A stretch of 64,000 nucleotides of DNA from Boswellia sacra. Its lineage: Eukaryota; Streptophyta; Magnoliopsida; Sapindales; Burseraceae. The DNA is taken from positions 186,001 through 250,000 of the forward strand of contig SNVD02010278.1 of assembly GCA_013180625.2 (NCBI GenBank), read 5' to 3'. Below are positions 12,877 through 24,945 of this stretch, one piece after another (the first letter of the stretch is position 1; every line of letters starts with the position of its first letter). The notes beneath the pieces were generated by a model. It did not search any database. It saw only the letters and a program-made list of their open reading frames with translations, and was not told the DNA's origin. Position numbers and translations under genes: made by a program.

Positions 12877-12889
12877 TGGTACAAGAGCC
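12877..12889 (+). promoter_or_regulatory. Primer binding site (tRNA-iMet type)
   Basis: TGGTACAAGAGCC lies 2 bp after the LTR end. It resembles the plant initiator-Met primer site TGGTATCAGAGC with small changes. Confidence 0.75.
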
Positions 12890-13639
12890 TAATCTCAATT
12901 CTGCAAACCCATCCCAAAATTTCATAAACCTTCAACACAGTTACAGTTCACACCAAAGTCACTATTCAGTTCGAAATCACTGTTCACATTTGAGTTACTA
13001 TTTAGTGCTAGAGTTACTATTCACCAACCGTCGATCTATCGCTTGGAAATTTTCTGACGACCATTTGCCAACTTGAAGGTGCATAATACGGTTTAACCAT
13101 TCTGCCTTTTGACTTTTGTTCTAATTGTTGATTTTTGTGAGTAATTTTGCATCAATTTAGCCTACTTTTATCCTCTCATATGACTAAAAGCAAGAAAAAC
13201 CAAAATTCATCCCAAAACAAAGATGTTGACACATCTGAAACCTTAGTGCCGCAACCTAAAACACTATAACAACCTTAAACACCCTAGCTAACTACCATGA
13301 TACATACCTCAAAAAATAGGACAAACACTAGAATGGATGCCTTGGAAGAGAGGATGAATGTTAGTATAGATGCCATGTAGATAGAATTACTACAAGCCAT
13401 AAAAGCCTTACAAGCTTCACTCTCCCACAAATCAAGAACCTAAAACAGAGTCATCTACCTAACATAAAAATCAAGATGAAAGGGGGATTTTAGGTACAAC
13501 TCCTAAGAATAAAGAACATGAGGAAACTCTTATAGGTGAAAATAATGTCCCTAAGAGTAGTGAAAAGGTAAGTTGTAAACATGCTATGCACAATGATAAG
13601 AATTTAAAAGATGAATATGAGAATATCACTAAGCATTGT

Positions 13640-14383
13640 TAAATAAGATATCCTTGAATGTGATGGTAGGATGGATCCTAATGCATTCTTGGATTGGTAG
13701 CTGCTATATACGAATGTTTTGGGAGGTTTAACACATCGGATGGGCTACGAGTTCATCTTGCTAAACTTAATTTAGTTGGGTTTGCAAAACAACATTAGGA
13801 AATTGTAGAGCGCGAGATAAAATATGATGGGAAAATTCTTACGTGGGATGACATGAAGTCTAGGTCATGTAGAAAGTATGTTCCCCCTACTTACAAAACC
13901 TAATTGCTTTCACAGATGTTCAATATGAAACAAGGGGCTTTGAATGTCATTGATTATCTAAATAAGTTTAATGATTTTATGGTTAGGGGTGCAATTTCTG
14001 AAGAGGATGGCATCACTAGGTGTAGGTTTATCCATAGGCTTCGATTTGATATCCAACAACTAGTTAACTTGCATGCCCTAAAAACCTTAGATGAAGCCTA
14101 CTATAAATCCATAGATGTATAAAGACTTTCTTCAAAATCCTAACACTAGGCAAACCCTCAGACAATCACTTCCATCGAGATTCTTTGAAACTTCAAACAC
14201 TTTTTCCCAACCTAAGGCATGCCAAGTAGCAAAAATAGGGAAAGGTCATTTGCCAATTCTACTTCTTGTCCTAGTAATTTGCAAATTGTATGTCACCATT
14301 GTCATACTAAAGGTCATATTGCTTCTCGTTGTCCCCATTACGCCATAGTGTTTGAGCAAATACATGAACCACTTATAGGAGAT
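13640..14383 (+). pseudogene. Degenerate gag of the Ty3-type element
   Basis: The translation gives a capsid-like segment (DILECDGRMDPNAFLDW, then YKTQLLSQMFNMKQGA, VIDYLNKFNDF, and RFIHRLRFDIQQLVN). A CCHC zinc knuckle, CHHCHTKGHIASRC, follows at about 14297-14338. Gag packages element RNA into particles. The reading frame is broken by stops near 13710 and 13795 and by a frameshift near 14115. About 45 bp after the knuckle the CACTA element begins, and the element continues at 27686. The 13-kb insertion and the point mutations make it dead. Confidence 0.8.
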
Positions 14384-14399
14384 CACTACAAGAAAAAAG

Positions 14400-15320
14400 C
14401 AAATATTTGACTGTTTTTAGCCGTCAAATATGATAATATTTGACGGTTTTTACGTGTCATATATGTCACCGTCAAATATGATAATAGTTGACCATTGGTC
14501 AAACAGTCAAATATTCACTATAGTATTATTTGACTCTTACAAAATAGTCAAGTTTGTATACCTTTGGATTCTTATTTGACGGTTTATTGAAGAAATATTT
14601 GACATTAACCATCAAATATGACAAAGTAACGGTCAAAATTTTTAAATTTTTGTTAATAATATTTGACAGTAACCGTCAAATATTATGAACCTAACGGTCA
14701 AATTTTTTAAAATTTGACTGCTTATAACCGTCAAGTATTGTGCTTTAATTTTTTTCATATTTGATTGCTTTTGACCGTTAAGTATGTGAGCATAGACAAA
14801 TATCTTTAATACTTGACCCTTTCGATACTGTCAAGTATGACAAATATTTTTGCTCATATTTGACTCTTTACGAAACATATTTGATTGCTTTTGACTGTCA
14901 AGTATGTGAGCTATTTGAGAGTCAAATATTATTACTTTAATACTTGACCGTTTCAACACTGTCAAGTATGACAAAGATGAAAACCTAATTTTTCCATATT
15001 TGATTCCTTTTGACCGTCAAGTATGTCAGTATTATTATTTGACTCTTTTTTGACCGACAAATATTTTGGCTCATATTTGACTCTTCTCATATTTGACTGT
15101 TTATTATACTTGTCGGTTTGGATACTGTCATGTATGACAAAACTCATATTTGACTTATTGTGTCAAATATTACCCCAATTTTTAGCCCATATTTGACTGT
15201 TAATAGGTAACCGTCAAATATGACATATTCAGCCCATATTTGACTGTTTGTTATTGTCAACTTTTTGGAAATGGCCAAATCATTGAATCTGAACCGTCAA
15301 GTATGTATATATATATTTTA
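14400..15320. repeat. Subterminal repeat array of CACTA 1
   Basis: The array consists of closely spaced copies of a motif like ATATTTGAC(T/C)G...CCGTCAAATAT in both orientations, so many pairs can form hairpins. CACTA transposases bind subterminal repeats of this sort. The right side has only a short version (about 27590-27682), so the array is strongly asymmetric. Confidence 0.85.
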
Positions 15321-16330
15321 TAAATATTTTTCAAAAAAAATTATAGTCTTTCTACATAATACAAATAGAATTGGTTGATACATTTTAGTTAATAACTACG
15401 TACCATGGCTATTATTTGCTTCCTAGCAAGTCTTCAAGGGTGCAGCTCATTATAATATAAAGCATTTCATGGCTTAATATAATTAATAAAGAAATCAAAG
15501 TCCTTAATCTTAAAGAATTAACCCCAAAAACCACTTTAAAATAAATGGATGATGTTAAAGTGTAAGAATAAATCAACTAATTACGCTGCAAAAGTTGACT
15601 GCTTGCTTTTCTCAATACCATGTTTAATTAAGCAATCAGCAAAGGTGGCTTGGATACAAATTTAAAAAGAGATACAAACAACAAATTGAAATTCACATCG
15701 CCAATAGGTTATGAACTATCTAATGTATGAATTATATATAATCACATATCCTAACTTGTTGATAATTAGTTAGGAGTGAAGCTAAGTAAACAAATGGAAA
15801 TAAGCAAGTGATTAAGGCATATGAATCCAAAAGCTAATTTTGGTAGAGTTAACAACAATATTGGAGCTCTAAAATGTGCCCTCACATGAAGTATACCAAA
15901 GAAAATTATAGCAAGACATAAGAATCAAACACAATTATACCAACAAACATAGGCAGAACTATTAAGAGTCCAGGCTTTGGAAAAAATGTTTGAAGAACAT
16001 TGCAATTTTCCTGGCACTCTTCACCCACTCTTGACCATTTAAAAGCTTCTACAATATTAGACTATACCCTTCTATTTCTAGAGGAAACCTGTATAAAAAT
16101 GCATCTATTGGAAAAATATCTCATTTAATGCAAATATAAAAAAAATATCACAAACTTCAAAATGCAGTATATCATTTATTTTTCTATTTTGCATAACATA
16201 TAAACTGTCCCAAAATGGAGTTAATCGATAATGCAGTCTGAAATTGTAAAAGGCTTCACTACCTCTAGAAACGTTTAATACAAAGTTCACCTGAGGCAGC
16301 ATCAACAAATTGTCCATTAATTAAAAGCTG
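15321..16330. other. Non-coding spacer inside CACTA 1
   Basis: I see no host-gene similarity. The minus-strand open frame 16105-16317 has no recognisable motif. Confidence 0.4.
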
Positions 16331-16334
16331 AGTG

Positions 16335-16430
16335 TACTATACTTTGACTGCTGGAGCAATTGGTTCTTCAATAGCAGTAGCTGTGCTATAACTAAATGCT
16401 CCCCTGCTCACCCTAGAATTCTTCCCTGAA
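16335..16430 (-). pseudogene. Unidentified exon-like fragment
   Basis: The minus strand reads GKNSRVSRGAFSYSTA then TAIEEPIAPAVKV with no stop. The stretch is better coding-like than its surroundings. It could be the last exon of a captured gene. It does not match the CHR10 helicase upstream of it, and I do not recognise the family. Confidence 0.35.
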
Positions 16431-16605
16431 AAAAAAATTGTTAGCCATTAAATGTAATTAAAAAACAAAAAAATGCACCAAGTATTAATTAGTGTGGACC
16501 AAAAATAACAAAAGTCATAAATACTTCAGAAACACTTATGTATTCGAGATAATTATGAATAAGACTTTAAAAACAAACTAACAATTAGTAACATGCCTTC
16601 GCTCT

Positions 16606-16690
16606 TTATCTTTCTATTTCTTTCGTCCTTATCTCAAAGTCTCTCTCATCCCGCTCCCGATCTCTTCTATCTTTGTCTTCTCTCCTTTCT
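16606..16690 (-). pseudogene. Arg/Asp/Glu-rich exon-like fragment fused to the helicase exon
   Basis: The minus strand reads a run of RE/RD dipeptides ([20 protein letters not shown]). This style is found in RNA-processing proteins, though low complexity makes any assignment unsafe. It abuts the helicase sequence at about 16690, where the helicase reading stops matching its family (expected EEVIMRRAERK). The junction therefore looks like a join of two source genes. Confidence 0.4.
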
Positions 16691-18612
16691 CTACAGTATG
16701 TGCCATAACAAGGTTTATACACAACACATGATTCATTTGACCAATCCGATGTGCCCTCTGCAGAGCTTGTTTGTCCACCTGAGGATTCCAATCTTGCTCA
16801 TAGAATATTACCTGCAATAAGGACTAAAATTAGTAACATGTCATTTAAAATAAAGAAGAAAAAAAACTAAGATGTTTCTTAAACTTCCACACATCAGAAG
16901 AGTTAATTAGTAGCGTCTCATAAGGCTCACAGTATCAGCAGCCACAAGATTCAAGCCAACTCCCCCAGCTCTTGTAGAGATGATAAAAACAAAAGCAACA
17001 TTTCCATCAGCTTTAGAATTCAATCTGCCAGTAGCCGATGGTGTACTGAAATTTCTTATAGCAGCAAAAGGCTCCTCAGCCCGAATTGATCCATGAAGAC
17101 ACTCATAAGAATATTTTCTTAACTCCAAAAAATCCTATATTGCATGTGAGAACCAGTAACTAAAACTGTCAAAAGCAAAACATTAAGCAATCAAGCTGAA
17201 GCCACAGTTCAACAGTTCTAGTTTGATAAACAACAAACCTGTAAAATGTCAAGTGTATGAGTCATCTGAGTAAACAAGAGGATACGATGTCCAGAATCAT
17301 ACAATTTTTTAAGCAGTAGGTCCAAGATTACCAGTTTGCCACTAGCCTGATCAAGAAGTCACAAAGAATAACACTTTGATTGGAAAGAAATTCATATGAG
17401 ATGAAAAAGGAAGGAAGATACAATAATTTACTTAGAGGGAAGCAGCAAAGGTTTTACCTATTTCAGGCATGAAGACCAAATTAGGTAATTGACCAGTTTA
17501 CTATACTTCTTTCTCTATTTTTTTATACCTCTGAAAGTTTTAGAGTTTTGACAGCAAACAAATTCATTCAAGTGTTTGTATACCAAATTAAGATGAAAAA
17601 GCTACCTGAACCACGTGTTCACCTTCTTCAAAGGGTTCAGGCTCGATACCAGGAAAGAGGTATGGATGGCTACATGCCTTTCGCAACTGTATTACCTAGA
17701 CACAGAAAGCAGATTTAATGATTAAACATAACAACAAGAAGAGGAATAAAATGAATGAAGTGAGAACAGCTAAAAAAAGTTTCAATGAAATGTCATTATA
17801 TGACTCATTCAAATTTGCAAGTTACCAAACTAACTTTGCATGATTCCCCTTCAAATGGAAGATCTTTACCAATGGATTTTCACTGATTTAATGATCATAA
17901 GAATATATAAGAATATGTTTGTTAATATATTTTGAGTTTTGGTTTTCAAAATTTAGAAAGAACATGTGGTTGATTTTAAATTTTTTAGGATTTTAAAAGT
18001 GATATGTGGTTGATATTAATTTAAATGTATTGGTAAACGTGCATTTTTAGAAAACAGTATTTTGCAAATGTTATATAGAACCTGTTAAGGTTAACCATAA
18101 AATATTGCCAATGAGAAATCATAGAGAAAAGGGAAAATGTCTCAAGAAAACTATGCTTTTCACCAACCCGGACTAGTCATATTTTACCCAACTAGCAGCA
18201 CAATTTCTTTGGAATTCATACAAGTAACCACTCAACAAAGTTCAGGAAAGAAAGAAAGAAACTAAAAAAAAAAAAGACAGAAGAAATCAAGAAACATAGC
18301 CTTACTTCTTTTTTTTTTTTATAATCGTATAATATAAACTCACTCAATTATTTATGTAAACCATCCAGAATATGTATTCATGTAATTGCTAATTTACTAG
18401 TTGCTTCTATATTATTTATGGTAAATTGATTCTATCAGCTACAGTGCCCACTATAGAAATATAGGCTACTGACTACATAAAGCCAAACTTACACTGGAAG
18501 GATTTTTAAGTCTTTGGGCTTCATCAATTATCGCATAGGACCACAGTATTTGAGAAAGAAAATCTTGATCCATTAATGCTATGTCATATGTTGTCAATAG
18601 TACATCAAACGA
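16690..18612 (-). pseudogene. CHR10: SNF2 helicase fragment, ALC1/CHR10 type
   Basis: Five minus-strand exons are separated by introns. 18490-18612: [20 protein letters not shown] and [14 protein letters not shown] (motif II with DEAQ in place of DEAH). 17605-17698: [20 protein letters not shown]. 17239-17350: [19 protein letters not shown] and [16 protein letters not shown]. 16907-17135: [20 protein letters not shown] and [17 protein letters not shown]. 16690-16812: [20 protein letters not shown] and [16 protein letters not shown]2 proteins are ATP-driven chromatin remodellers, and the spacing of motifs II to VI fits the plant ALC1-like protein CHR10. The ATP-binding motif I and the C-terminus are missing, so the fragment cannot encode a working enzyme. 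The exon at 16907-17135 still reads openly. The fragment lies between CACTA tips, next to pieces of unrelated genes. Confidence 0.85.
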
Positions 18613-19094
18613 CAATGATAATACTTGCACATGAATTTAACTTATGATAAAAGATTTCATATTGACCGCTATATATTTTTTGTTTGACTCAGTCGCGATA
18701 ATAAAGGAAAGAAGACTTTGTATTTCATGTTTCCCTGGGGAAGATCAACTAATGTTGTCATTATTAACTTATATGCAGTTGTTATCCCTTGACAGTTTTT
18801 AGCTCTTTGTGGATTTCTAATGCATTGATGTACTTTACTCTTTAATTTTCTCATTATAATTTTTCAGCTTCTTACCCAGAAAATGAAAACAATAGACAAT
18901 CATTACTAAAATAGTTATGAAATGTGGTAGTAATAAGACAACTTATCTGATTTTCAACACTGTTAGGATCAATCTAAATATTTAGGAATTCTATATCCTA
19001 AAAGTATAGAAGCTTCACTGAATGACATCCAACTCATGCTATATACCATAATCATGTGATGTTATCAGTTCCTAATAATAGTAGTAGGAAATAA

Positions 19095-19421
19095 GTCGAA
19101 CTTACAGTTGCAACTTCATACGTTCCTTGTTCAGATCCTCCATGTTTGACATTTGGAATAACAAGATTCTTCTACTTAGCCTTCCTAAGAAGTTGAGAAA
19201 GCACCTGAAAACAAGAGATGGAAATCATAGACTTTAAACTGTCAAATCATGTGGCAAAGCTAAATGGAATTAAAATTTTAAAACTCATCATAGAAACCTT
19301 GATGCTTTGTCCTCTGGAAAGAAGAAAAGAAATAGGAACACCTGTGACACGAGCCATCTCGACATAGTTGAAAATAAACATCAGTTTGTCCAAGAGTCTC
19401 TGTGGGAGATAAGCATCCTGC
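19095..19421 (-). pseudogene. POLD1: DNA polymerase delta catalytic subunit fragment
   Basis: Two minus-strand exons. 19290-19421 reads [20 protein letters not shown] then [20 protein letters not shown]. 19095-19206 reads VLSQLLRKAK, a stop (TAG), then KNLVIPNVKHGGSEQGTYE. This is the segment of B-family polymerase delta between the exonuclease domain and polymerase motif A (DFASLYPS), and the fragment ends before motif A. A stop in the second exon and the absence of all catalytic aspartates make it dead. An intron of about 80 bp separates the exons with plausible splice sites, so the copy came from genomic DNA rather than mRNA. In CACTA 1 it lies upstream of the helicase piece on the same strand. 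Confidence 0.85.
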
Positions 19422-19429
19422 ACTCAAAA

Positions 19430-20100
19430 GAAAGAAAATCTGACTATTAAAGTAATACATACTGTCTTTGTCCAAAAGAAAATGTACTTTTACTTGCATA
19501 ACCAATGTTGATTTCATGGTCACACAAAGAATTTTTCACAGGAAAAAGTGTTGACTGGGTGACAGAAAATTCTTAATCTAAAAGGATCCCTTTATCAAAT
19601 AATATCATGAATGGTGACAGAGTTTTCTTTAACAGTTCAAAGAAACTTCAACAGCCTTTATAAGTTCTAAAAAAAATATGGCACAAGAACTTCAAAAATA
19701 TTTTACAAAGGAAAATATTTGTGAAAAAAGTCCACATTATATTCCAAAAAACTAAGAGTCATTTTGGTGGGTGTACAACTCTCATACCCAAGCATATCTT
19801 TCTGCTGAATCATTTTAGATTTAACTTCTTTTAGATTTAATCAAGTGGGATGAAATATATATCAATTAGTTATTATATTAATTCTTAATCATCAATTCAA
19901 TTTCATGCCATGCATTTAGAGATGGACAGTGTGTTTTATATCAACATTGATTTGGAGATGGGGCCTTAAGGATAGAAATTCCAAATCTAGGCATAAAGAC
20001 ATGCTATATATGTGCATCTGATTGTGAATTTTTTAAGTTAAACATATATCATTAAGAATTATTAAAAGTGTTGATCGTTATTAAAGCTTAAATACTTTCA
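19430..20100. other. Non-coding spacer inside CACTA 1
   Basis: AT-rich DNA lies between captured fragments. I recognised nothing coding in it. Confidence 0.4.
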
Positions 20101-20107
20101 GTTATCA

Positions 20108-20965
20108 TTATTGGAAATTGTTTGTATCTGTTACTCTTGGAAGTACCTCAGACTTGTTCTCAGCTTCACCTCCTATGTCCTGTTTTCTTGCATCTTCATC
20201 TCTATCCACTGTTTGGGCTGCCCCACACCCCTGAGAAAGGAAAAAATTATGATACTTTGAATTAACAGCATAAAGAATGTGGATTAATGTTTTCAGAACA
20301 ATCAGAGAAGATGAAGTTAATAAGCTGTGTGACTCATACAGTGCCATAAGTCCGAGTTACCTCTGGTTTGTACACCTTTGCTGCCGAATCATCTTCTTTG
20401 GAGATTTGTTCAAGCGCAACATCAAGCTCTCTAGACTCTTTAACTACGTTCTCTTTTAGAGTTTGTCTTTCAGCATCTTCATCTCTATTGGATGTTTCAA
20501 GTGGTACACATGCCTAGAGAAGAAGCATAGAATCTACTAGTTTAATATGATATTTAAAAATATGTTCAAGCTATCCAACGCAATAACACAAGAGTGTTTT
20601 AAAACCACAATTTTGCTTGACTCTTCCTCTTTTTTATCTTGTTCAGAGCTGTAGAGTACCTTTTCTTCTATAGGTTCTGGTAAGACATTTAGAACTGCAT
20701 TCTTCCTGTGTTTCATGTTTTCCAGTTTCCTTATCCTTTCCAGCATCACGGTAATCTCCATACAACTGCATGACAGATGAGAGTTAAAAACTCATGAAGA
20801 GTGTCAAAGAAGGAATGAAAAAAGTTTTTATTGGAGTCAAGTGAGATTTATGTTCTAAAACAAACCTCTTTAGATACTTCCCTCTTTTCTTTAACCTCCG
20901 TATGCTCCATTTCCAACTTCTTTTCCACTGTTATACTGTCTGTGCTTTTTCTTGTATCAGATTAT
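20108..20965 (-). pseudogene. Unidentified Glu/Lys-rich captured fragment, several exons
   Basis: Several minus-strand open blocks have a strongly charged, coding-like composition. 20118-20232: AAQTVDRDEDARKQDIGGEA. 20361-20515: ACVPLETSNRDEDAERQTLK and ESRELDVALEQISKEDDSA. 20600-20765: LNVLPEPIEEKVLYSSEQDK and KKEEESSKIV. 20866-20950: ITVEKKLEMEHTEVKEKREV. The repeated (V/S)xRDEDA(R/E) element suggests one source gene with internal repeats. A frameshift is likely in the 20700-20765 block. I do not recognise the family. It could be the linker of a nuclear protein, but that is a guess. Confidence 0.45.
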
Positions 20966-21179
20966 ATAAATAAACAAATCATAGGTCAGAACAACTGACC
21001 ACCATACTAATAACATTAAGTAATTTATTTTCCTAGCATGTGTCTAGGAGTTTACGAAAGAGTCCTAAAGATCATCAACATAACAGTAAACTAGTGAAAA
21101 CAAATAAACATTACACAGAGAAATTTCAAAGGCTGCAGAGCACACCTACACATTTTTTCTAACATTTGAATCTTCAGAA

Positions 21180-21420
21180 GTCCTAGAAGCTAAAAGTTGC
21201 TGCAATTTCCTCTCTCATCTTTTCAGGAGGTTAGTTATCTCTTGTGTTAAAGCCTCAATCACACGTTTATCTTCTTTACTATCTCCAAAGGAAGGCATTA
21301 AAGCCTTTGCATGAGCCCTGGCTAGCTCAGCCATTTTCACCTGTGCACGTTGCATATTTGTAGCTATTTCTTCAAATACATCTACCCAAGTAGGTGGTAG
21401 ACCCACTATAAGTGCACCCT
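21180..21420 (-). pseudogene. SYP4-type syntaxin fragment (trans-Golgi SNARE)
   Basis: The minus strand reads GALIVGLPPTWVDVFEEIA, then KMAELARAHAKALMPSFGD, KEDKRVIEALTQEITNLLKR, a TGA stop, and RKLQQLLASRTSEDSNVRK. This is the N-terminal Habc region of the plant SYP41/42/43 (Tlg2-like) syntaxins that work at the trans-Golgi network. The SNARE helix and the membrane anchor are absent. One in-frame stop interrupts it. The fragment lies between the unidentified Glu/Lys-rich piece and the ubiquitin protease piece. Confidence 0.85.
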
Positions 21421-21762
21421 TACTGCAGCAAGAAAACTATATTTTTTCACTTAGTTTCAGAGTGGAACGAAAAAGAAAAGTGAACAAGGTTGCCTAGAGT
21501 TAAAAACAGGGAATATTCTCAAAATTGGATGATCAAATAAATTTTATTTTAATCTAAATTTCACTTAGTTTACAAATATCATTTAAATTTATTGAAATTT
21601 CTGTTAATGCTTAATAGTACGAGTATATAAAAAACTAAGTGAAAGAAAATGCTAGTATGTTCACCATTGACACCCTATCTTCAATATGATTCTCAATGCT
21701 AGATCTAGGTTCAAACATAGTTCTTAATATTTAGCAACTCTATTCTGATGCTATACTTCCAT

Positions 21763-23040
21763 AACTCTTCTATAGAAAAGAACGTAAGCAGCTGAAGTCT
21801 TTATCTTGTCCTGGCTGATAGGAAAAATGTGGCTATCATCAAAGTCGTACCATTGATCACCCCCGTGCTGCATGAGGAAAATAATTACAAAAAATCCATC
21901 AAAGTGAGTAGCACAATTCTGCACATGATAATTAGCAAATCATGAAAGGGAAATCCCCTCATAATACATATCAAGTAAATCAATTATATGTGTGTGTGTG
22001 TGTTTTTCTGTATCTGCGTGATGCGTGATGCGTGCTTGTGCATTTCAATGGTGTGTATGCATGTGCATGCATACTTGTATGTATTGCACATGAATGAAGT
22101 CACAGCCAGAGGCTTTACTAGTGCCACTGCTAGCTATTATGGAAGTACATATCTAATTCTTCAAATGTCGTCCCGACTCACAGGAAGCTCTTGTAATATG
22201 GAAGGAGTACTAAAATCTCTAACTGATGAGGGTAAGAGATAATTAAGTATAACTAGAAGTGAAAATGCTGAACAAATCTTTCATAATGACTATCATATCA
22301 AGTAAAAGATTACAGAGTTCTAGTCCTTTAAAGGTGAGCTGATCATTAAGGAACAATTTGTACCAACGGCTTCAACATTTAATCTATAGTGAAAAATTCC
22401 AAAGGGCCACTAAAGTCATGGAGTCATGCAAGTTACCTAGCATCAAATTATGAAAAACTATTGTCTATTCATCAAGATTTAACTTTAGCGGGCACTATCT
22501 TATATGACTGATTGCAGTGTGACAGTGGAAAATTGAAACCTATCTATCAGCCCAAAACTTCATCACATGATCCATGGACTCATCAATGCATAACACCACT
22601 TGTATCAGAACCAGTAAGACATTTAACATTTTCTCAACTAATTTAACATTGACAAATATGGACAATATATCTAAAAAGTAATAAAGTTATCAGCAAGTTT
22701 GACATTTAAAAGAATAGAGAATATGTGCCCTAAATGAGAGAAGTATAGCAAAAAATACACCACTTACATGAACAAAGGCAGTGTAATGACCACCTCCTAT
22801 GGTTCCATAGTGATTACTAACAGCATAATGCACGTAACGATTAGAAAACTTGCCATTATTGTGTGCAATATATGCTGACAAATCAAGATCATCAACAGGG
22901 AAGTCAACAAATGTCTCTAGCTTGTTTTTCAAGAACCGGCTGTACGAGAACCTCTTTAAATGAATAACCAGAATCTCTGGTAGTCTCCAAAGATCCAATT
23001 TTTTACTAGCTTGGCGGTGTTCCTTACAGCCAGGACAATA
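21763..23040 (-). pseudogene. Ubiquitin-specific protease C-terminal fragment
   Basis: Exon 22767-23040 (minus) reads [40 protein letters not shown], then [14 protein letters not shown] and the His box [16 protein letters not shown]. Exon 21763-21870 reads HGGDQWYDFDDSHIFPISQD and KTSAAYVLFYRRV, including the catalytic-Asp segment. This is the end of a plant UBP of the UBP5/8/9/10/11 group. USPs cleave ubiquitin from substrates. The catalytic Cys box is not in this window, so the fragment cannot be active. The two exons keep open frames and lie about 0.9 kb apart. The open frame at 21988-22242 on the other strand lies in that intron and is not supported. Confidence 0.85.
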
Positions 23041-23984
23041 CCTAAAAATGACATAAGAGTCAAGACATTAGGATCATAAAAGAGGCCAAACTTCTGAAAA
23101 GGAAAGATAGAGAAGCTGGATGGCATACAAAACTATAAGGTACACCATAAAGCAGAAAATCACAAGTCATACTACAAAAATTATCAATTCATTTGCATGG
23201 TTGTCCCACACACTTTAAATAAGCAAATACAATTAACAGTGAGGGCTGATAATAATAGTTTAAGCATACAGTAAGCATTAACCAGTAGCAATGTATCTTA
23301 TTTAAGGATGTTGAAATAGATTCATGGGCAAAACTTGAAATTCAAATTAAATATATGAATTTAACACTTCCAACAAATGCTGACAGCAATTAATCAATAG
23401 TCTTGTTCTATCAAATGCAAATGGAAGTTGCAAAATACGAGCCAAAGCATTAAATCTTAGGAAACCAGAAAATTAGTCCACTTAATAATTAAAAGCTAGG
23501 AAACTACAAGAATCCGGAAAAAAGCTAGAAGAAAAGAATTGTAGAGAAAGATAAACAATTAAAATGTAGCCCTTAATGGTGTAGAAACATAAATTTCATT
23601 CATATAGAAAAGGAAGCTCTTCACAAAGACAACTAAGATTTTATTTACTCGATCTTTCAATTCTCATATGTGAGATCATCAGCACCGAAATCAGTAAACA
23701 AATAAATAAGCAACATATTCAGATATTTGAAGAGATAATAGCTTAATGCCTAGTTCTGTATTAAAGTGCTTTAGAGAAGGTTTCAGCGCAGAATTATCAC
23801 TAATGATCAAACTGTCTTATCTCCTGCATGTTTCATGTGAAACTTAGTAGATAATGACACTGTCAAAATGATTTAACTTGAGGCAGTTTACAGCTCTCCA
23901 GTATTTGTTTTGAACTTGCTTGTTATTATGTTTGTTGAATGCAAGAATAAACAGAACTGAGAGAAACAATAAAATACTCACATC
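23041..23984. other. Non-coding spacer inside CACTA 1
   Basis: AT-rich sequence between captured exons. It could be intron of the protease fragment. No similarity recognised. Confidence 0.4.
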
Positions 23985-24665
23985 ATTATCATCATCAAGA
24001 TTATGTAACTTCGAGTCTGATGGACTAAATCGATGCATCAAGTCTCTTGACACATCAATATCATCTTTGAAACCACTAGTTGCAAAATTACATTCAAGAT
24101 GAATTTCCTTTGTGCATCCAACAGCATATTCATTCGGAATGGCTAGTTTGGGACTCATAAATTTGTACGAACATGCGCTTTCTTCAACATTAATATGATT
24201 GCCAGAACTGTTGGCACATTTGGAATCTGCTGCTGGGATATCCTATCAGTCTCAGAGCAACAATCCTTTGCTACATCTTGTGCTTCCAGATTACTGGTTT
24301 TTGAATCTTTCAATTTATCAATTGCAAGCTGCAAACTCCTACAAAGAAGCAGCTTTCTTTAAGCAGTAATAACCACCTTTGCCATAGATAAAGTCCATGA
24401 ATTCAAAAGCAAGACAATTTATATGTCACAGATGTCTAGTTAAATTATCAAAATATATAATCTTATTTTCGCTCTCATTTTCAAATTCCACTTTCTTCAT
24501 CTCAAACATATACAGTGCAGCAAGCCTAAATAGAAACAGGGATTCCATAAGCCACATTTACCTGGCCTCTTCAACATTGTCAAATCTTATCATGTGACTA
24601 TAATGCATATTCTCTAGTGCAGAAATCTGAACAGCTGAAAGACTAGCTTCAACAGCAATCCTGCA
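23985..24665 (-). pseudogene. Unidentified captured fragment, two exon-like blocks
   Basis: The minus strand reads [20 protein letters not shown] and [11 protein letters not shown] (about 24555-24662). Then come [20 protein letters not shown] and [12 protein letters not shown] (about 24250-24340), and after a frame change [20 protein letters not shown] and SRDLMHRFSPSDSKLHNLDD (23985-24170). The composition and plausible splice edges suggest a real source gene, possibly the region upstream of the protease exons or a separate gene. I cannot name the family. The frame change near 24215 breaks it. Confidence 0.45.
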
Positions 24666-24945
24666 GTAAAAAATTGAAGAATCAGTATTAACATAAATTG
24701 ATAAAAATATAAGCTAACAAGGAGGCAGTTGCATGCAAACCTAAGAAAGAATGAGATCTTGCTTCAAATAATTCCTAATGGCTCAATGGAGCCATTGTAT
24801 CACCTGTTGGCAAACCACCAGTAGAATTAGCATAGGCAGGCCAATTTCCACACAATTTCCTAGCTGTTATAGAGCATGCAATGTAAAATAATAATCTTCA
24901 TTAGCAATAAACTTTTAGAGCCACCAGATCTAAGAAGGCTACAAT

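Noticed and set aside
14400..15320. CRISPR-like repeat array
   Set aside because: The motifs alternate in orientation and have irregular spacing, which fits CACTA subterminal repeats; this is plant nuclear DNA.
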